Assembly: GCA_965227035.1 (NCBI GenBank)
Contig: OZ245724.1
Span: 3,978,027-4,042,026, forward strand
From: CBDDFQ01 sp965227035
GTDB lineage: Bacteria; Pseudomonadota; Gammaproteobacteria; Burkholderiales; Burkholderiaceae_C
Length of the DNA stretch: 64,000 nucleotides
Direction of reading: 5' to 3'
Part shown: piece after piece, positions 8,688 through 17,475 of the stretch
How the letters are laid out: every line of letters starts with the position of its first letter
Position numbering within the stretch: the first letter of the stretch is position 1
Program-made: the position numbers and the translations under genes
The notes under the pieces: model-generated
The model's database searches: none
What the model saw: the letters and a program-made list of their open reading frames with translations, nothing else
What the model was told of the DNA's origin: nothing

Positions 8688-9671
8688 ATGCGAATGAATA
8701 AAACGATCCTGCGTGCAACCGCAGTTGGCCTTGCTGCCATCGTTACTGCCGTCGGCGCGAATGCCCAGTCCGATTACCCGACGCGTCCGGTGACCATCGT
8801 CGTGCCGTTCCCCGCAGGTGGTGCAACCGATATTGCCGGTCGCCTTGTTGCCGAAGGTCTCAGCAAAAAATGGGGCAAGTCGGTCGTGGTGGACAACAAG
8901 CCCGGCGCTGGCGGAAACATCGGATCCGAGTTCGTCGCGCGCGCTGCGCCGGACGGCTACACCATCATTCTTGGTGTGACCGGATCGCACAGCATCAACA
9001 CGTCGCTGTACAAGAACATGCGTTACCACCCGCTCAAGGATTTCGAGCCTTTGACGCTTGCAACGCTTTACCCGAACGCAATCGTGGTGAACAACGATGT
9101 GCCCGCCAAGAATCTTCAGGAGTTGCTCGCGCTGCTGCGCGACGGCAAGCACAACTACTCGTACGGATCCGATGGCAATGGCACAGCGTCGCATCTGGGC
9201 ATGGAGTTGATCAAGCAGCAAGCCAAGGTGTCGCTCACGCACATCCCGTACAAGGGCAGCGCGCCGATGCTCACCGATTTGCTCGGTGGACAGATTCAGG
9301 TGGGCATTACAGGAATGCCTGCAGTGACACCGTTCGTGAAGTCCGGAAAGCTGCGCGTGATTGCGGTGACCACAGGCAAGCGTTTCTCCAGCGCGCCTGA
9401 ATATCCCACCGTGGCAGAGCAGGGCTTCCCCGGATACGACGCTCCGCCATGGTCCGGATTCTTCGTTCCGAAGGGCACGCCGAAAGCACTGGTAGACAAG
9501 ATTTCCAACGACATGCGCGAAGTCATGAGCGATCCTGTTGCCAAGCAAAAAATGATCGACGCAGGCAGCGAATTCACCCCGACCTCGCCGGAAGATTTCC
9601 GCAAGTTCGTGCAGGGACAAATCGACACCTGGGCGAAGGCAGTTCAGATTTCCGGCGCGCAAATTGACTGA
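8688..9671 (+). CDS. Bug-type TTT receptor (periplasmic solute-binding protein)
   Basis: 327 residues from ATG 8688 (MRMNKTIL), with a signal peptide ending ANAQSDYP. Hallmarks of the Bug family are seen: YPTRPVTIVVPFPAGGATD at the mature N-terminus, then DNKPGAGGNIGSEFVARAAPDGYT and the IPYKGSAPMLTDLLGGQIQ loop. Bug proteins capture carboxylates or related organic acids for TctA/TctB membrane partners. Neither partner is encoded in this window, as is usual for expanded Bug sets. The gene overlaps the next gene by eight bases. Confidence 0.9.
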   Translation: MRMNKTILRATAVGLAAIVTAVGANAQSDYPTRPVTIVVPFPAGGATDIAGRLVAEGLSKKWGKSVVVDNKPGAGGNIGSEFVARAAPDGYTIILGVTGSHSINTSLYKNMRYHPLKDFEPLTLATLYPNAIVVNNDVPAKNLQELLALLRDGKHNYSYGSDGNGTASHLGMELIKQQAKVSLTHIPYKGSAPMLTDLLGGQIQVGITGMPAVTPFVKSGKLRVIAVTTGKRFSSAPEYPTVAEQGFPGYDAPPWSGFFVPKGTPKALVDKISNDMREVMSDPVAKQKMIDAGSEFTPTSPEDFRKFVQGQIDTWAKAVQISGAQID

Positions 9672-11007
9672 CCTGTCGAGCGATCTTTCCAGATGGGATG
9701 GTCACCTCTCGGTGATCCGTGACGTCGTCGAACGTCACGTCGCCCACGGAGTGGACGAGGCGTCGCTGGCGCAGGCAAAGCGTCTGTTCGTCGACACCGT
9801 GGGTTGTGCCATTGCAGGAACCCACGCGCCGGAAGTTCGCAGCCTCGAGGACAAGCTCGCAGCTATAGATGCGGGCACATTCAATTTGCCGAACGGCAAA
9901 GGTCTCGGAGTTCATGGCGCTGCGCAAGTGTTCGCGATGGCCGCGACCTGGGACGAGGCCTGCGAAGGTCAGCCCTACGCGCATGGCCGTCCCGGCCTTC
10001 CTTTGATCGCAGTTCTCCTGCCCTTGGCTATCCAGCGAAACGCAACGCTCGCGGAACTGCTTGACGCGTTGGTGCTAGGTTATGAAGTGGGTTCTCGCGT
10101 CGGTGGATGGCTGCGAGTGCAACCCGGCATGCATGTCGATGGCAACTGGCCGTCGACCGGCGTCGCTGCCGGGGTCGCGAGATTTCTGGGTTTGTCTAGC
10201 GAAGAAATCCTGCAAGCGGTCGACATTGCGGCCTGTCAGCTCGGGCGCTCTTTGTATCTACCGATCAAGACTGGCAATACTTCGCGCAACACTTATCTGG
10301 GTCACAGCGCGCTGCTCGGGTTGCAATCGGCGTTCGCCAGTGCCGCAGGAGTCGATGCTCCTTCGGACGCACTCGCGCACTGCGCGCAGGCGAATGCGCC
10401 GTCTGCCAAGGAAGCTCCGCCCGATGCGCAGCGCCTCCTCATGAACGAGGGCTACCTCAAACCGTTCTCCGCTGTAAAGCATGTTCACTACGGCGCGACC
10501 GCTGCAGCGAAGCTCAAGGACCGCTTGAACGGAACGCGGGGTATCGCTTCGGTGGTTCTGAAAATCTACGAAGAGGCTACGGTGTATTGCGGCAACCGCG
10601 ACGCCAGCACGCCGATACAAGCGCAATTCAGTTTGACCTTCGGCCTGGCTGCAATGCTGCGTTTCGGCGACATCGACCCTTCGGTCTATTCATCGGAAAA
10701 ATTCTACGACCCCGAATTGCGACGCCTTGAAAAGTTGATCGAGATACAGGTCGATCGAGACTTGACCGCTGGCAATCGTCGAGGTGCGACAGTATTCATT
10801 GAGTCCAACGGCGAGTCGCTCCAGGCGTCGGTGACGACAGTACTGGGCGATGCTTCGAATCCATTGGACGACGCGGCAGTGACGGCGAAATTTCTCCGGT
10901 ACACCACAGATCAGGTGAGCGAATCCAAAGCGCAGGAGTTTTGCGAGAGTGCGATGAGTCACCTCAATCCGCAGGTTGCCACATTGTGGCGCGCCTTGTC
11001 CGGCTAG
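9664..11007 (+). CDS. MmgE/PrpD family protein
   Basis: 447 residues starting at a TTG that overlaps the end of the Bug gene by eight bases, which suggests translational coupling. The sequence follows the MmgE/PrpD layout: RLFVDTVGCAIAGTHAPEV early, HPGL-type and AWDEA-like segments (WDEACEG.PYAHGRPGLP), then HVDGNWPSTGVAAGVARFLGL and VKHVHYGATAAAKL. Family members include 2-methylcitrate dehydratase, cis-aconitate decarboxylase-like enzymes and uncharacterised dehydratases or isomerases. The match is to the family, not to PrpD itself. It probably acts on the acid taken up by the adjacent receptor. Confidence 0.85.
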   Translation: MTDLSSDLSRWDGHLSVIRDVVERHVAHGVDEASLAQAKRLFVDTVGCAIAGTHAPEVRSLEDKLAAIDAGTFNLPNGKGLGVHGAAQVFAMAATWDEACEGQPYAHGRPGLPLIAVLLPLAIQRNATLAELLDALVLGYEVGSRVGGWLRVQPGMHVDGNWPSTGVAAGVARFLGLSSEEILQAVDIAACQLGRSLYLPIKTGNTSRNTYLGHSALLGLQSAFASAAGVDAPSDALAHCAQANAPSAKEAPPDAQRLLMNEGYLKPFSAVKHVHYGATAAAKLKDRLNGTRGIASVVLKIYEEATVYCGNRDASTPIQAQFSLTFGLAAMLRFGDIDPSVYSSEKFYDPELRRLEKLIEIQVDRDLTAGNRRGATVFIESNGESLQASVTTVLGDASNPLDDAAVTAKFLRYTTDQVSESKAQEFCESAMSHLNPQVATLWRALSG

Positions 11008-11062
11008 GTCATTTCCGGGTAAGTTAGATCCGGGTGCCCCGGATAGAAACTTCAGACCAGCT

Positions 11063-11503
11063 TTACTGCGGAACGGCGCTCGGCGGAATGACCGTGGCGC
11101 GGCCGTCGTTGGACGTCACGCCTTGAGTTGCCGCTTCGGGAGGGAGCGGTGTGACGGGTCGGCTCGGCAATGCAGATTGCGGCACCACGTTCGCGCGTCT
11201 GTCCAGCGTAGTCGTCGTATCGGTGCCGGTCGGCCCGCCTCGCGAGGCGGCATCGAACGAATCTTTTGCTGCCTTCAGGCAGTCGGCTCGTTCTGCTGGC
11301 GGCAAGCCTGTGTTGCATCGGCTCACTTGCGCGTCGTAACGGGCCTGCGCCTGTGCTTGAGACGGCGGCACGACCGTAGACTGCGCCTGCACTCCAACCG
11401 AGAAGAGCGTCAGAGTTAGCGACGCAAGCGAACAGGCTGCTGATCTCGCTAGGCGATCTGCGACTCTGGACGACGGGTGTTGTCTACGGATGGATGTGCT
11501 CAT
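11063..11503 (-). CDS. Hypothetical secreted Pro/Thr-rich protein
   Basis: 146 residues from ATG 11503. The signal peptide runs to GVQAQS at about residue 40. The mature protein starts with a short helix containing a cysteine pair (RYDAQVSRCNTGLPPAERADC), followed by a low-complexity tail rich in Pro, Thr and Ala, with VVPQSALP and VIPPSAVPQ echoes. It lies alone on the minus strand between two plus-strand clusters. Small proteins with this CxxG..ADCL pattern are common in Burkholderiales, but I cannot assign a function. Confidence 0.6.
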   Translation of the reverse strand: MSTSIRRQHPSSRVADRLARSAACSLASLTLTLFSVGVQAQSTVVPPSQAQAQARYDAQVSRCNTGLPPAERADCLKAAKDSFDAASRGGPTGTDTTTTLDRRANVVPQSALPSRPVTPLPPEAATQGVTSNDGRATVIPPSAVPQ

Positions 11504-11740
11504 GCTCGAAATATGGCTGAGGCAACTTGCGCGATGTGTCAGCCAAATCCGATGCAGGACGTCGGACGCCTTCCGGACCGCTTTCAAATCGGGACGAAAG
11601 CTTTTGTCCGAGCTCCAGATTCCGATCGAACACGATCGACGAACCCGATCAAATTCCGAATGACTACGTTCCCGATCGGTTTAGCGATGATTTCGACACG
11701 CGCCTCGCTTGCGGCACGAAGGTTGCTCACTTACATTCAA

Positions 11741-11756
11741 AAATACAAATGTATTT
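11741..11756. promoter_or_regulatory. Candidate GntR operator (AAATACA-AA-TGTATTT)
   Basis: A near-perfect dyad with 7-base arms and a 2-base centre lies 28 bases before the start of the GntR gene. Its size and symmetry suit a winged-helix dimer, so autoregulation and control of the hydantoinase operon are plausible. This is inferred from position and symmetry only. Confidence 0.45.
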
Positions 11757-11784
11757 GCCATGCAGGCGTACTAACTCGAATTGC

Positions 11785-12561
11785 ATGAAACGAATGTCAC
11801 GCTCAATATCTTCACCCGCAAAAACCGCCTCGAACACCTTCGAGCCGATTTCGCGCCCCGAATCTCTGCCTGAGCAGATTTACCGAACCGTTCACGAGAA
11901 GATTGCCAGCGGCGACCTCGATCCTTCACAGCGAATCACCGAAACCCGCCTTGCCGAAATGCTCGGTGTATCTCGTACGCCTGTGCGCGAGGCGCTGGTC
12001 AGGTTGCGCCGTGAAGGCTTGCTCGACGGCTCACCCAAAGGCTCGGTGATCGCATCGCTTTCCCGCGCCGATCTCGAAGAGATCATGGAAGTGCGGGATC
12101 TTGTCGATCCCTACATTGCAGCTCGTGCAGCCGAGCGCGCAGAGCCGGATGGAGTGGAGCGACTCAAGAATGTCCTTGCAGCAGAAGAAGCTGCCATGAC
12201 CCAGCGATCGGGCCAGGCGTTCTCGATGGCGAATCACGATTTCCGGGTCACGCTGACCGAGCTTGCAGGCAACAGTCGACTCTCGCAAACTGCAAGCCGC
12301 TACGACAGCCAACTGCAGCTCCTTCGCCGCGCGACGCTCGAAAAGCGTGCGAACCGCGAGCTCGTGGTGCGTCACCACAAGCGACTCGTCGCAGCGATTG
12401 CGAAAGGCGATACCGTCACCGCAGAAAAAGTCATGCGCGACCTCATCACACATGCAAGCGGCGCAATTCTCGCGCTGGGCGACGAAAAATCGGCGAAGCG
12501 AACAACGCGTGGGTACACGGGCACCAACACAAGAAAAATCAAAAGCAAGGACAAGGTTTAA
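11785..12561 (+). CDS. GntR family regulator, FCD domain
   Basis: 258 residues from ATG 11785; the frame is open further upstream but that stretch has no domain character. The N-terminal winged helix contains EQIYRTVHEKIASGDLDPSQ and the recognition helix ETRLAEMLGVSRTPVREAL. The C-terminal FCD ligand-binding domain shows its usual acidic and histidine metal positions (VRDLVDPYIAARAAE, ANHDFRVTLTELAGNSR, RHHKRLVAAI). It ends three bases before the hydantoinase gene, so it is the likely local regulator responding to the hydantoin- or oxoproline-like substrate or a product acid. Confidence 0.92.
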   Translation: MKRMSRSISSPAKTASNTFEPISRPESLPEQIYRTVHEKIASGDLDPSQRITETRLAEMLGVSRTPVREALVRLRREGLLDGSPKGSVIASLSRADLEEIMEVRDLVDPYIAARAAERAEPDGVERLKNVLAAEEAAMTQRSGQAFSMANHDFRVTLTELAGNSRLSQTASRYDSQLQLLRRATLEKRANRELVVRHHKRLVAAIAKGDTVTAEKVMRDLITHASGAILALGDEKSAKRTTRGYTGTNTRKIKSKDKV

Positions 12562-12564
12562 GTC

Positions 12565-15500
12565 ATGACCGCACAAGCACGACTTGGAATCGACATCGGT
12601 GGAACCTTCACCGATTTCGCTCTAGAAACCATTGAGAACGGACACACGCGGCACTACTTCGCGAAAGTTCTCACGACACCGCAGGCGCCCGAAATGGCGG
12701 TGCTCGAGGGAGTCGATCGCGTTCTTGCGCAAGCAGGCCTGCGCGCAGACCAACTCGTGTCGGTCGTACATGGCACTACGCTGGCCACCAACGCAGTGAT
12801 CGAGCGGCGAGGCGCACGAATTGCGTTCATCACTACTGAGGGTTTCCGAGACACATTGGAGATGGGCACGGAAAGTCGATACGACCACTACGATTTGAAC
12901 GTGGACAAGCCGGCGCCGATGGTGCCGCGTGACCTGCGATTCGTCGTACCCGAGCGTATGTCTGCTAGCGGTGCGGTGCTGAAGCCACTGGACGAATCGG
13001 CCGTTCGTGCCCTGTTGCCGAAGCTTGATGAAGCAAACGTCGAAGCCGTCGCAATCGGCTTTTTGCACAGCTATGCGAACACCGCGCACGAAAAACGGGT
13101 GGCAGAAATCCTGCGAGAAGCGCGGCCGCATATTCAGCTTTCGCTGTCGTGCGAGGTTGCGCCGGAAATTCGCGAGTACGAGCGGTTTGCGACCGTCTGC
13201 GTGAATGCGTATGTTCAACCGGTCATCGCGGGCTATCTGGAGCGACTCGAAAAAGCGCTTGCGAGCAAGGGCGTGAGAGCGCCGCTGCTGCTGATGCTGT
13301 CGAACGGCGGTTTGTGCGAGGTCGACATCGCTCGCAAGTTTCCGGTTCGCCTGCTCGAATCGGGTCCGGCGGGTGGCGCGATTCTGGCGGCCGATGTTGC
13401 ACGTGCGTTGAACATCGACAAAGCGCTGCTAGTCGATATCGGAGGCACTACCGCCAAGCTGTGCTTCATCGACGACGGCATGCCGCAAACATCGCGCACC
13501 ATGGAAGTCGCGCGTATTGCCCGTTTCAAGGCCGGAAGCGGAATACCGCTGCGATTCCCCGTAGTCGAATTGGCAGAGATAGGTGCCGGGGGCGGATCGA
13601 TCGCGCATCGCGATGCCATCGGGCGTTTGCGCGTGGGTCCGGAAAGCGCGGGATCGGTGCCGGGACCGGCGTGTTACGGACTCGGAGGTACATCGCCAAC
13701 CGTGACCGACGCACATCTGATTCTGGGCCGACTCGATCCGAACGAATTCGCTGCGTCCACCATGACGCTCGACACATCGGCCGCTTTGCGCGCTTACGAG
13801 CAGCTCGGGACGTCCTTAAATCTTTCCCGCGACGACGCAGCCTGGAGCGTTTGCGAGATCGTTGACGAGAACATGGCGAGCGCGGTGCACGAGCATGCTG
13901 TCGAAGTCGGCAAGGGGGTAGACGGTCGCACGCTGATCGCGATCGGCGGCATGGCACCGCTGCATGCCGCGCGACTTGCCGAGAAACTCGGACTCGACCG
14001 TGTGGTGATTCCTGCAGGTGCCGGTGTCGGATCGGCACTTGGTTTTCTGAGGGCGCCCATCGCGTTCGAAACCACACGAAGCGTGCAACTGCGACTGTCG
14101 GCCTTCGACGCAAGCACCGCGAACGCCATTGTCGAGAAGCTGCTCAAAGAGATGCGCGTCATCGTCGAACGTGCAGCACCCGGTTCACCGATACGTGTCC
14201 AACGCACTGCGTGGATGCGCTATCAAGGGCAGGGTCATGAGATTCGAGTGATGCTTCCCGAGCGTGATTTCGTCGAAGGCGATGGCGCGGTGATCGCAAA
14301 GGCGTTCGAGGATGCGTACCGCGAACTGTACGGACGCATCATCGAAAGCGGCGCGATCGAATTGCTGGGATGGACCGTGCGAGTCGAAGCGGCGCCGCCC
14401 GAACGTGCGCCATCGCAAGAACCGATTCGGTCGTCGGAAGCAGCGAAGGAGCCGAAGACGCGAAATTTCTTCGATCAGGAAGTTCGCAAATTTTTGCCTG
14501 CGCAGGTTCACCGCGTTTCTTCGATAAATGCATCGCAGAAAGTCATGGGGCCGGCGCTTCTGGTCGAGGACGAGACCACCATCGTCGTGCCCGCAGCGTT
14601 TGCCGCCGAAGCCGGATCTAACGGCGACATTCTTCTGACGCGCACGTCGAGTGCAGGCGCCCATCGCGACGCATCAACAATGCCTGAGGACATTCGTGGG
14701 CAGGTCATCTGGAGTCGTCTGATCGCCCTGGTGGAAGAGCAGGCTCGCACACTGATGCGCACCGCGTTTTCGGCAACCGTTCGCGAAGCTGGCGATCTGG
14801 CTGCCGGACTCTTCGATATAGAAGGGCGACTAGTCGCGCAGGCCGTCACCGGCACGCCTGGCCATGTGAATTCGATGGCCGCTTGCGCAGGACACTTCCT
14901 CGCCAAATACCCCGCAGCAACGATGCGCGCGGGCGATCACTTCATCACGAACGATCCCTGGTTGACGTCGGGTCATCTGCACGACATCACCGTGTTGTCG
15001 CCCGCATTTCAGAACGGAAAGATCGTCGGCTTCTTCGCATGTACTTGCCACCAGGTCGACATCGGCGGATTGGGGCAGGGGCCGGACGGCAAATCGGTCT
15101 ACGAAGAGGGCCTGTACATCCCCATCCTAAAGCTCGCTCGCGAAGGTCGAATCAACGAAGACCTGATCGACATGGTTCGCGCGAATGTGCGCCAGCCCGA
15201 GGCGGTGGTGGGCGATATCCTTTCGTACATCACGGCCAATGAGGTGAGTGCGCGGCGCCTCGAATCGACGCTGACCGAGTTCGGCGAAAATGGGCTTGGC
15301 AAGCTCAGCGAATTCATCCGCGAGAAATCCGCTGCTGGAATGCGTGCGGCCATCGCGAAGCTTCCGAAGGGCGTCTTCAAGAACACGCTCGAGCTCGACG
15401 GCTACGACTCGCCGGTCACGATTCAATGTGCTGTCACGCTCGGTGAGGAGAGCATTCATGTTTCGTTCGAAGGCAGTTCTGCCGCAAGCAGAAACGGCAT

Positions 15501-16347
15501 CAACCTGGTGCTGAATTACACGAGGGCCTACGCGGCGTTCGGCGTGCGTGCAGCGGTCGCGCCCGACGTACCCAACAACGCGGGATCGCTGTCGCTGGTG
15601 CAGGTTGATGCGCCGATCGGATCGATCCTCAACGTCGAGCATCCGGCGCCGGTTTGCGCGCGGCACATCATCGGTCAGTTCCTGCCCGAGGTCGTGCTGG
15701 GTGCACTCGCGAACGCGTTGCCGGGACGAATTCCTGCGGAAGGTGCCGCCTGCAACTGGGGTCTGCAACTGCGTGGCACCCGGCCTGTCGATGCTGGCGC
15801 AGGCGAATCGAAGCGACCGTTCGAAATCCTGTTTTTCAATGCCGGTGGATCCGGCGCACGTCCCGCGAGCGATGGCTTGTCCGCGACCGCATTCCCGAGC
15901 GGCATTCGCGCGATTCCGGTGGAAATTTGCGAGACCGCCGCGCCCATCGTGATCTGGCGCAAGGAGTTGCTGCCTGGCTCGGGCGGTGCCGGCAAACATC
16001 GCGGCGGGCTGGGCCAACGTGTGGAGGTATCTACGGTCGATGGCTCGTCGTTCCAGTTCTTCGGCATTTTCGATCGTGTGCAGCACCCTGCGCGCGGCCG
16101 CGATGGCGGAAGCGATGGAGCGCCTGGATGGGTAGGCCTGACGTCGGGTGCTTCCCTTCGCTCGATGGGGCTGCAATCGATTCCCGCAGGAGAAGTCCTG
16201 CGCATCGACGTGCCTGGCGGCGCTGGCCTTGGCAAGCCGTCCGAGCGCCGCGATGAACGGCTTGCAATCGATGCAAAGCTGGGCTATGTGCCCGTGACCG
16301 AAGCAAACGGTGTTTCAACGCCAAAACCTTCGAAAGTAAGTTTCTAG
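12565..16347 (+). CDS. Fused hydantoinase/oxoprolinase (HyuA-HyuB)
   Basis: 1260 residues, close to the length of single-chain 5-oxoprolinases. The N-terminal half is HyuA-like, with an ASKHA ATP-binding start GIDIGGTFTDF, a VVHGTTLATNAVIERRGA segment and a second phosphate loop LLVDIGGTTAKLCFID. From about residue 695 the HyuB half begins with VIWSRLIALVEEQARTLMRT and continues through AAGLFDIEGRLVAQ and TNDPWLTSGHLHD. Such enzymes open lactam or imide rings (5-oxoproline, hydantoins) or carboxylate ketones using ATP. The fused form fixes the subunits 1:1. The substrate is unknown. It is flanked by a GntR gene and a Bug receptor gene. Confidence 0.9.
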   Translation: MTAQARLGIDIGGTFTDFALETIENGHTRHYFAKVLTTPQAPEMAVLEGVDRVLAQAGLRADQLVSVVHGTTLATNAVIERRGARIAFITTEGFRDTLEMGTESRYDHYDLNVDKPAPMVPRDLRFVVPERMSASGAVLKPLDESAVRALLPKLDEANVEAVAIGFLHSYANTAHEKRVAEILREARPHIQLSLSCEVAPEIREYERFATVCVNAYVQPVIAGYLERLEKALASKGVRAPLLLMLSNGGLCEVDIARKFPVRLLESGPAGGAILAADVARALNIDKALLVDIGGTTAKLCFIDDGMPQTSRTMEVARIARFKAGSGIPLRFPVVELAEIGAGGGSIAHRDAIGRLRVGPESAGSVPGPACYGLGGTSPTVTDAHLILGRLDPNEFAASTMTLDTSAALRAYEQLGTSLNLSRDDAAWSVCEIVDENMASAVHEHAVEVGKGVDGRTLIAIGGMAPLHAARLAEKLGLDRVVIPAGAGVGSALGFLRAPIAFETTRSVQLRLSAFDASTANAIVEKLLKEMRVIVERAAPGSPIRVQRTAWMRYQGQGHEIRVMLPERDFVEGDGAVIAKAFEDAYRELYGRIIESGAIELLGWTVRVEAAPPERAPSQEPIRSSEAAKEPKTRNFFDQEVRKFLPAQVHRVSSINASQKVMGPALLVEDETTIVVPAAFAAEAGSNGDILLTRTSSAGAHRDASTMPEDIRGQVIWSRLIALVEEQARTLMRTAFSATVREAGDLAAGLFDIEGRLVAQAVTGTPGHVNSMAACAGHFLAKYPAATMRAGDHFITNDPWLTSGHLHDITVLSPAFQNGKIVGFFACTCHQVDIGGLGQGPDGKSVYEEGLYIPILKLAREGRINEDLIDMVRANVRQPEAVVGDILSYITANEVSARRLESTLTEFGENGLGKLSEFIREKSAAGMRAAIAKLPKGVFKNTLELDGYDSPVTIQCAVTLGEESIHVSFEGSSAASRNGINLVLNYTRAYAAFGVRAAVAPDVPNNAGSLSLVQVDAPIGSILNVEHPAPVCARHIIGQFLPEVVLGALANALPGRIPAEGAACNWGLQLRGTRPVDAGAGESKRPFEILFFNAGGSGARPASDGLSATAFPSGIRAIPVEICETAAPIVIWRKELLPGSGGAGKHRGGLGQRVEVSTVDGSSFQFFGIFDRVQHPARGRDGGSDGAPGWVGLTSGASLRSMGLQSIPAGEVLRIDVPGGAGLGKPSERRDERLAIDAKLGYVPVTEANGVSTPKPSKVSF

Positions 16348-16395
16348 ATCCCCGCGATTTTTCTGTCCCTCAACCTTCTACTACCTGGACAAACC

Positions 16396-17382
16396 ATGAA
16401 AACATTTTCAGCTTCAGCTTTCCGTCGCATGGCCAGTGCCGTGCTTTTGGGCTTGGTCGCGTCTGCGGCCGTCGCCCAGTCCGATCAGCCGATCCGCATG
16501 CTGGTCGGCTTCGCACCCGGCGGTGTCACCGACCAGGTCGCACGCGTTCTCGCGCAAGGCATGCAAGCGGAACTGGGTCGGACAGTCGTCGTCGAGAATC
16601 GCGCCGGTGCTGGCGGTCAGATCGCGGCGCAGGTGCTCAAGGCGGCCAAGCCCGACGGCAACACGATCTATCTCACCAACAGCCACACCACCGCGATGAT
16701 TCCGTTGACCATGATCAACCCGGGATACGACGCGCAGAAAGACTTCGTGAACGTGGGCATGGTCGCGACCAACCCCAATTTTTTCATCGTCAACCCTGCA
16801 GTGGTCGATGCATCGGTCAACACGATCAAGGATTTCGCCGAATGGGCGAAGAAGAATCCGACTCGAGGAAACATCGGTGTTCCCGCGCCCGGCAGCACGC
16901 CGGAATTTTCGGTAACCACGATGGCCACCACTTATGGCGCCGATCTGAAAGCTGTTGCCTATCGCGGTGATGCTCCGCTGGTGCAGGACGTGCTGGGCGG
17001 CCAGATTCCCGCAGGAATTGCTGGCGTTGCCACGGCCATGCCGCATATCAAGGCAGGCAAGCTGAAGCTGCTCGCCGTCGATGGCCCGAGCCGCTTGCCG
17101 GATTTCCCAAACATTCCGACCTACACCGAACTTGGCCTCAAGGGTCTTGAAGATGTGATCTTCATCGGTGTGATCGCACCTGCGGGCACGCCTTCGGACA
17201 TCGTCGCCAAGTACAACGCGGCCATTGCCAAGACGGTCGCATCGAAGAGCTTCATCGATCGCTTGAGCGAAGCCGGCATAGTTCCCAAACCGGGTACGCC
17301 CGAAGAGATGGCGCGCATGACCGAGGCCAGCCGTCAATCTAACGCAGCACTCTTGAAAGCGGCGAATTTCAAACCTCAATAA
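16396..17382 (+). CDS. Bug-type TTT receptor
   Basis: 328 residues with a signal peptide ending AAVAQSDQP. The mature N-terminus QPIRMLVGFAPGGVTDQVAR and ENRAGAGGQIAAQVLKAAKPDG are the Bug carboxylate-binding loops. It ends the hydantoinase operon, 49 bases after the fused enzyme, and is followed by a strong terminator. It is likely to bind the substrate that the hydantoinase consumes. No TctA/TctB partner is nearby. Confidence 0.9.
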   Translation: MKTFSASAFRRMASAVLLGLVASAAVAQSDQPIRMLVGFAPGGVTDQVARVLAQGMQAELGRTVVVENRAGAGGQIAAQVLKAAKPDGNTIYLTNSHTTAMIPLTMINPGYDAQKDFVNVGMVATNPNFFIVNPAVVDASVNTIKDFAEWAKKNPTRGNIGVPAPGSTPEFSVTTMATTYGADLKAVAYRGDAPLVQDVLGGQIPAGIAGVATAMPHIKAGKLKLLAVDGPSRLPDFPNIPTYTELGLKGLEDVIFIGVIAPAGTPSDIVAKYNAAIAKTVASKSFIDRLSEAGIVPKPGTPEEMARMTEASRQSNAALLKAANFKPQ

Positions 17383-17428
17383 TTTTTCTCACCAGGGCCG
17401 ATGAGCAGCGACGTTTTCGGCAACCAGG

Positions 17429-17457
17429 AATGGGCGGCTTCGGCCGCCCATTTTTTA
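17429..17457 (+). terminator. Rho-independent terminator
   Basis: AATGGGCGGC-TTCG-GCCGCCCATT forms a perfect 10-base stem with a UUCG tetraloop, followed directly by a T-run. It closes the hydantoinase/Bug operon and lies 19 bases before the ClC gene start. Confidence 0.93.
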
Positions 17458-17475
17458 TTGGTTTAATCGGTACCC

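Noticed and set aside
15127..16176. 349-codon minus-strand frame inside the hydantoinase gene
   Set aside because: No motif; composition is typical of an antisense frame; the plus strand has unambiguous HyuB sequence.
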